The notes under the pieces: generated by a model | Database searches by the model: none | The model's input: only the letters and a program-made list of their open reading frames with translations | What the model was told of the DNA's origin: nothing | From: Chitinophagaceae bacterium UBA2793 | GTDB lineage: Bacteria; Bacteroidota; Bacteroidia; Chitinophagales; Chitinophagaceae | Assembly (NCBI GenBank): GCA_002352045.1 | Contig: DEHT01000007.1 | Span: forward strand, 188-14,054 | Length of the DNA stretch: 13,867 nt | Reading direction: 5' to 3' | Position numbers and translations under genes: made by a program | In this document: positions 13,817-13,867 of the stretch, in pieces | Layout of the letters: the number at the start of each line of letters is the position of its first letter | Position numbering within the stretch: position 1 is the first letter of the stretch

Positions 13817-13867
13817 GTTGGGTTTCATTTAACAAAATATTTGATAGTTGGGTTGTTTAAGTTGATA

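Noticed and set aside
1..13867. CRISPR arrays, tRNA or rRNA genes, toxin-antitoxin or defence genes, insertion sequences
   Set aside because: No repeated spacer pattern, cloverleaf, rRNA-like stretch, transposase motif or defence-family motif was seen on reading both strands.

Overview
The window looks like chromosomal DNA of a Bacteroidota bacterium, probably of the Chitinophagia/Sphingobacteriia type. This is an inference from several signs: AT-rich intergenic DNA, few clear Shine-Dalgarno sites, matches to the Bacteroidota -7 box TAnnTTTG, a b558-type SdhC-SdhA-SdhB set of the kind common in that phylum, a small lipoprotein with an I-L-S-C lipobox, and a two-parvulin SurA-like chaperone. 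No rRNA, tRNA, CRISPR array, integrase or complete insertion sequence was seen.

Layout, left to right. Positions 1-772 (+) hold the last 47 codons of a NarX/LiaS-type sensor histidine kinase followed by its NarL/FixJ response regulator. Positions 843-4176 (-) hold a CPA1-type Na+/H+ antiporter and a cardiolipin synthase; the 280 bp between them carries what looks like a decayed reading frame broken by one TAG. Positions 4177-4688 are very AT-rich with no supported gene. Positions 4689-8276 (+) hold a 67-codon C-terminal stub of a DASS (dicarboxylate/citrate:Na+ symporter) protein and then an intact sdhC-sdhA-sdhB operon for the membrane succinate:menaquinone oxidoreductase / fumarate reductase.

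Positions 8465-9196 (-) hold an alpha/beta-hydrolase esterase with its own terminator. Positions 9197-9532 hold no established gene, but contain a perfect 15-bp palindrome, two overlapping small plus-strand reading frames and a hairpin. Positions 9533-11262 (-) hold a tight three-gene unit, transcribed in the order cupredoxin-like lipoprotein, AraC-family regulator, DinB-fold protein. Diverging from it is a plus-strand class III extradiol (4,5-DOPA-type) dioxygenase with a Tat-like leader (11441-12322). It converges on a minus-strand periplasmic SurA-type peptidylprolyl isomerase (12386-13756), with a strong bidirectional terminator between them. A second terminator-like hairpin near 13800 probably ends a gene outside the window.

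Most of the window is ordinary housekeeping and envelope DNA. The points most worth a second look are: (1) the DASS transporter stub fused positionally to an intact sdh operon; (2) the cupredoxin-like lipoprotein, which keeps the His and Cys but has lost the second His and the Met of the copper site, in an operon with an AraC regulator and a DinB-fold protein; (3) a hidden decayed gene between the antiporter and cls; (4) the small-ORF/palindrome island at 9262-9504; and (5) a -7 box that sits almost on the GTG start of the dioxygenase. No convincing new defence or mobile system was found.
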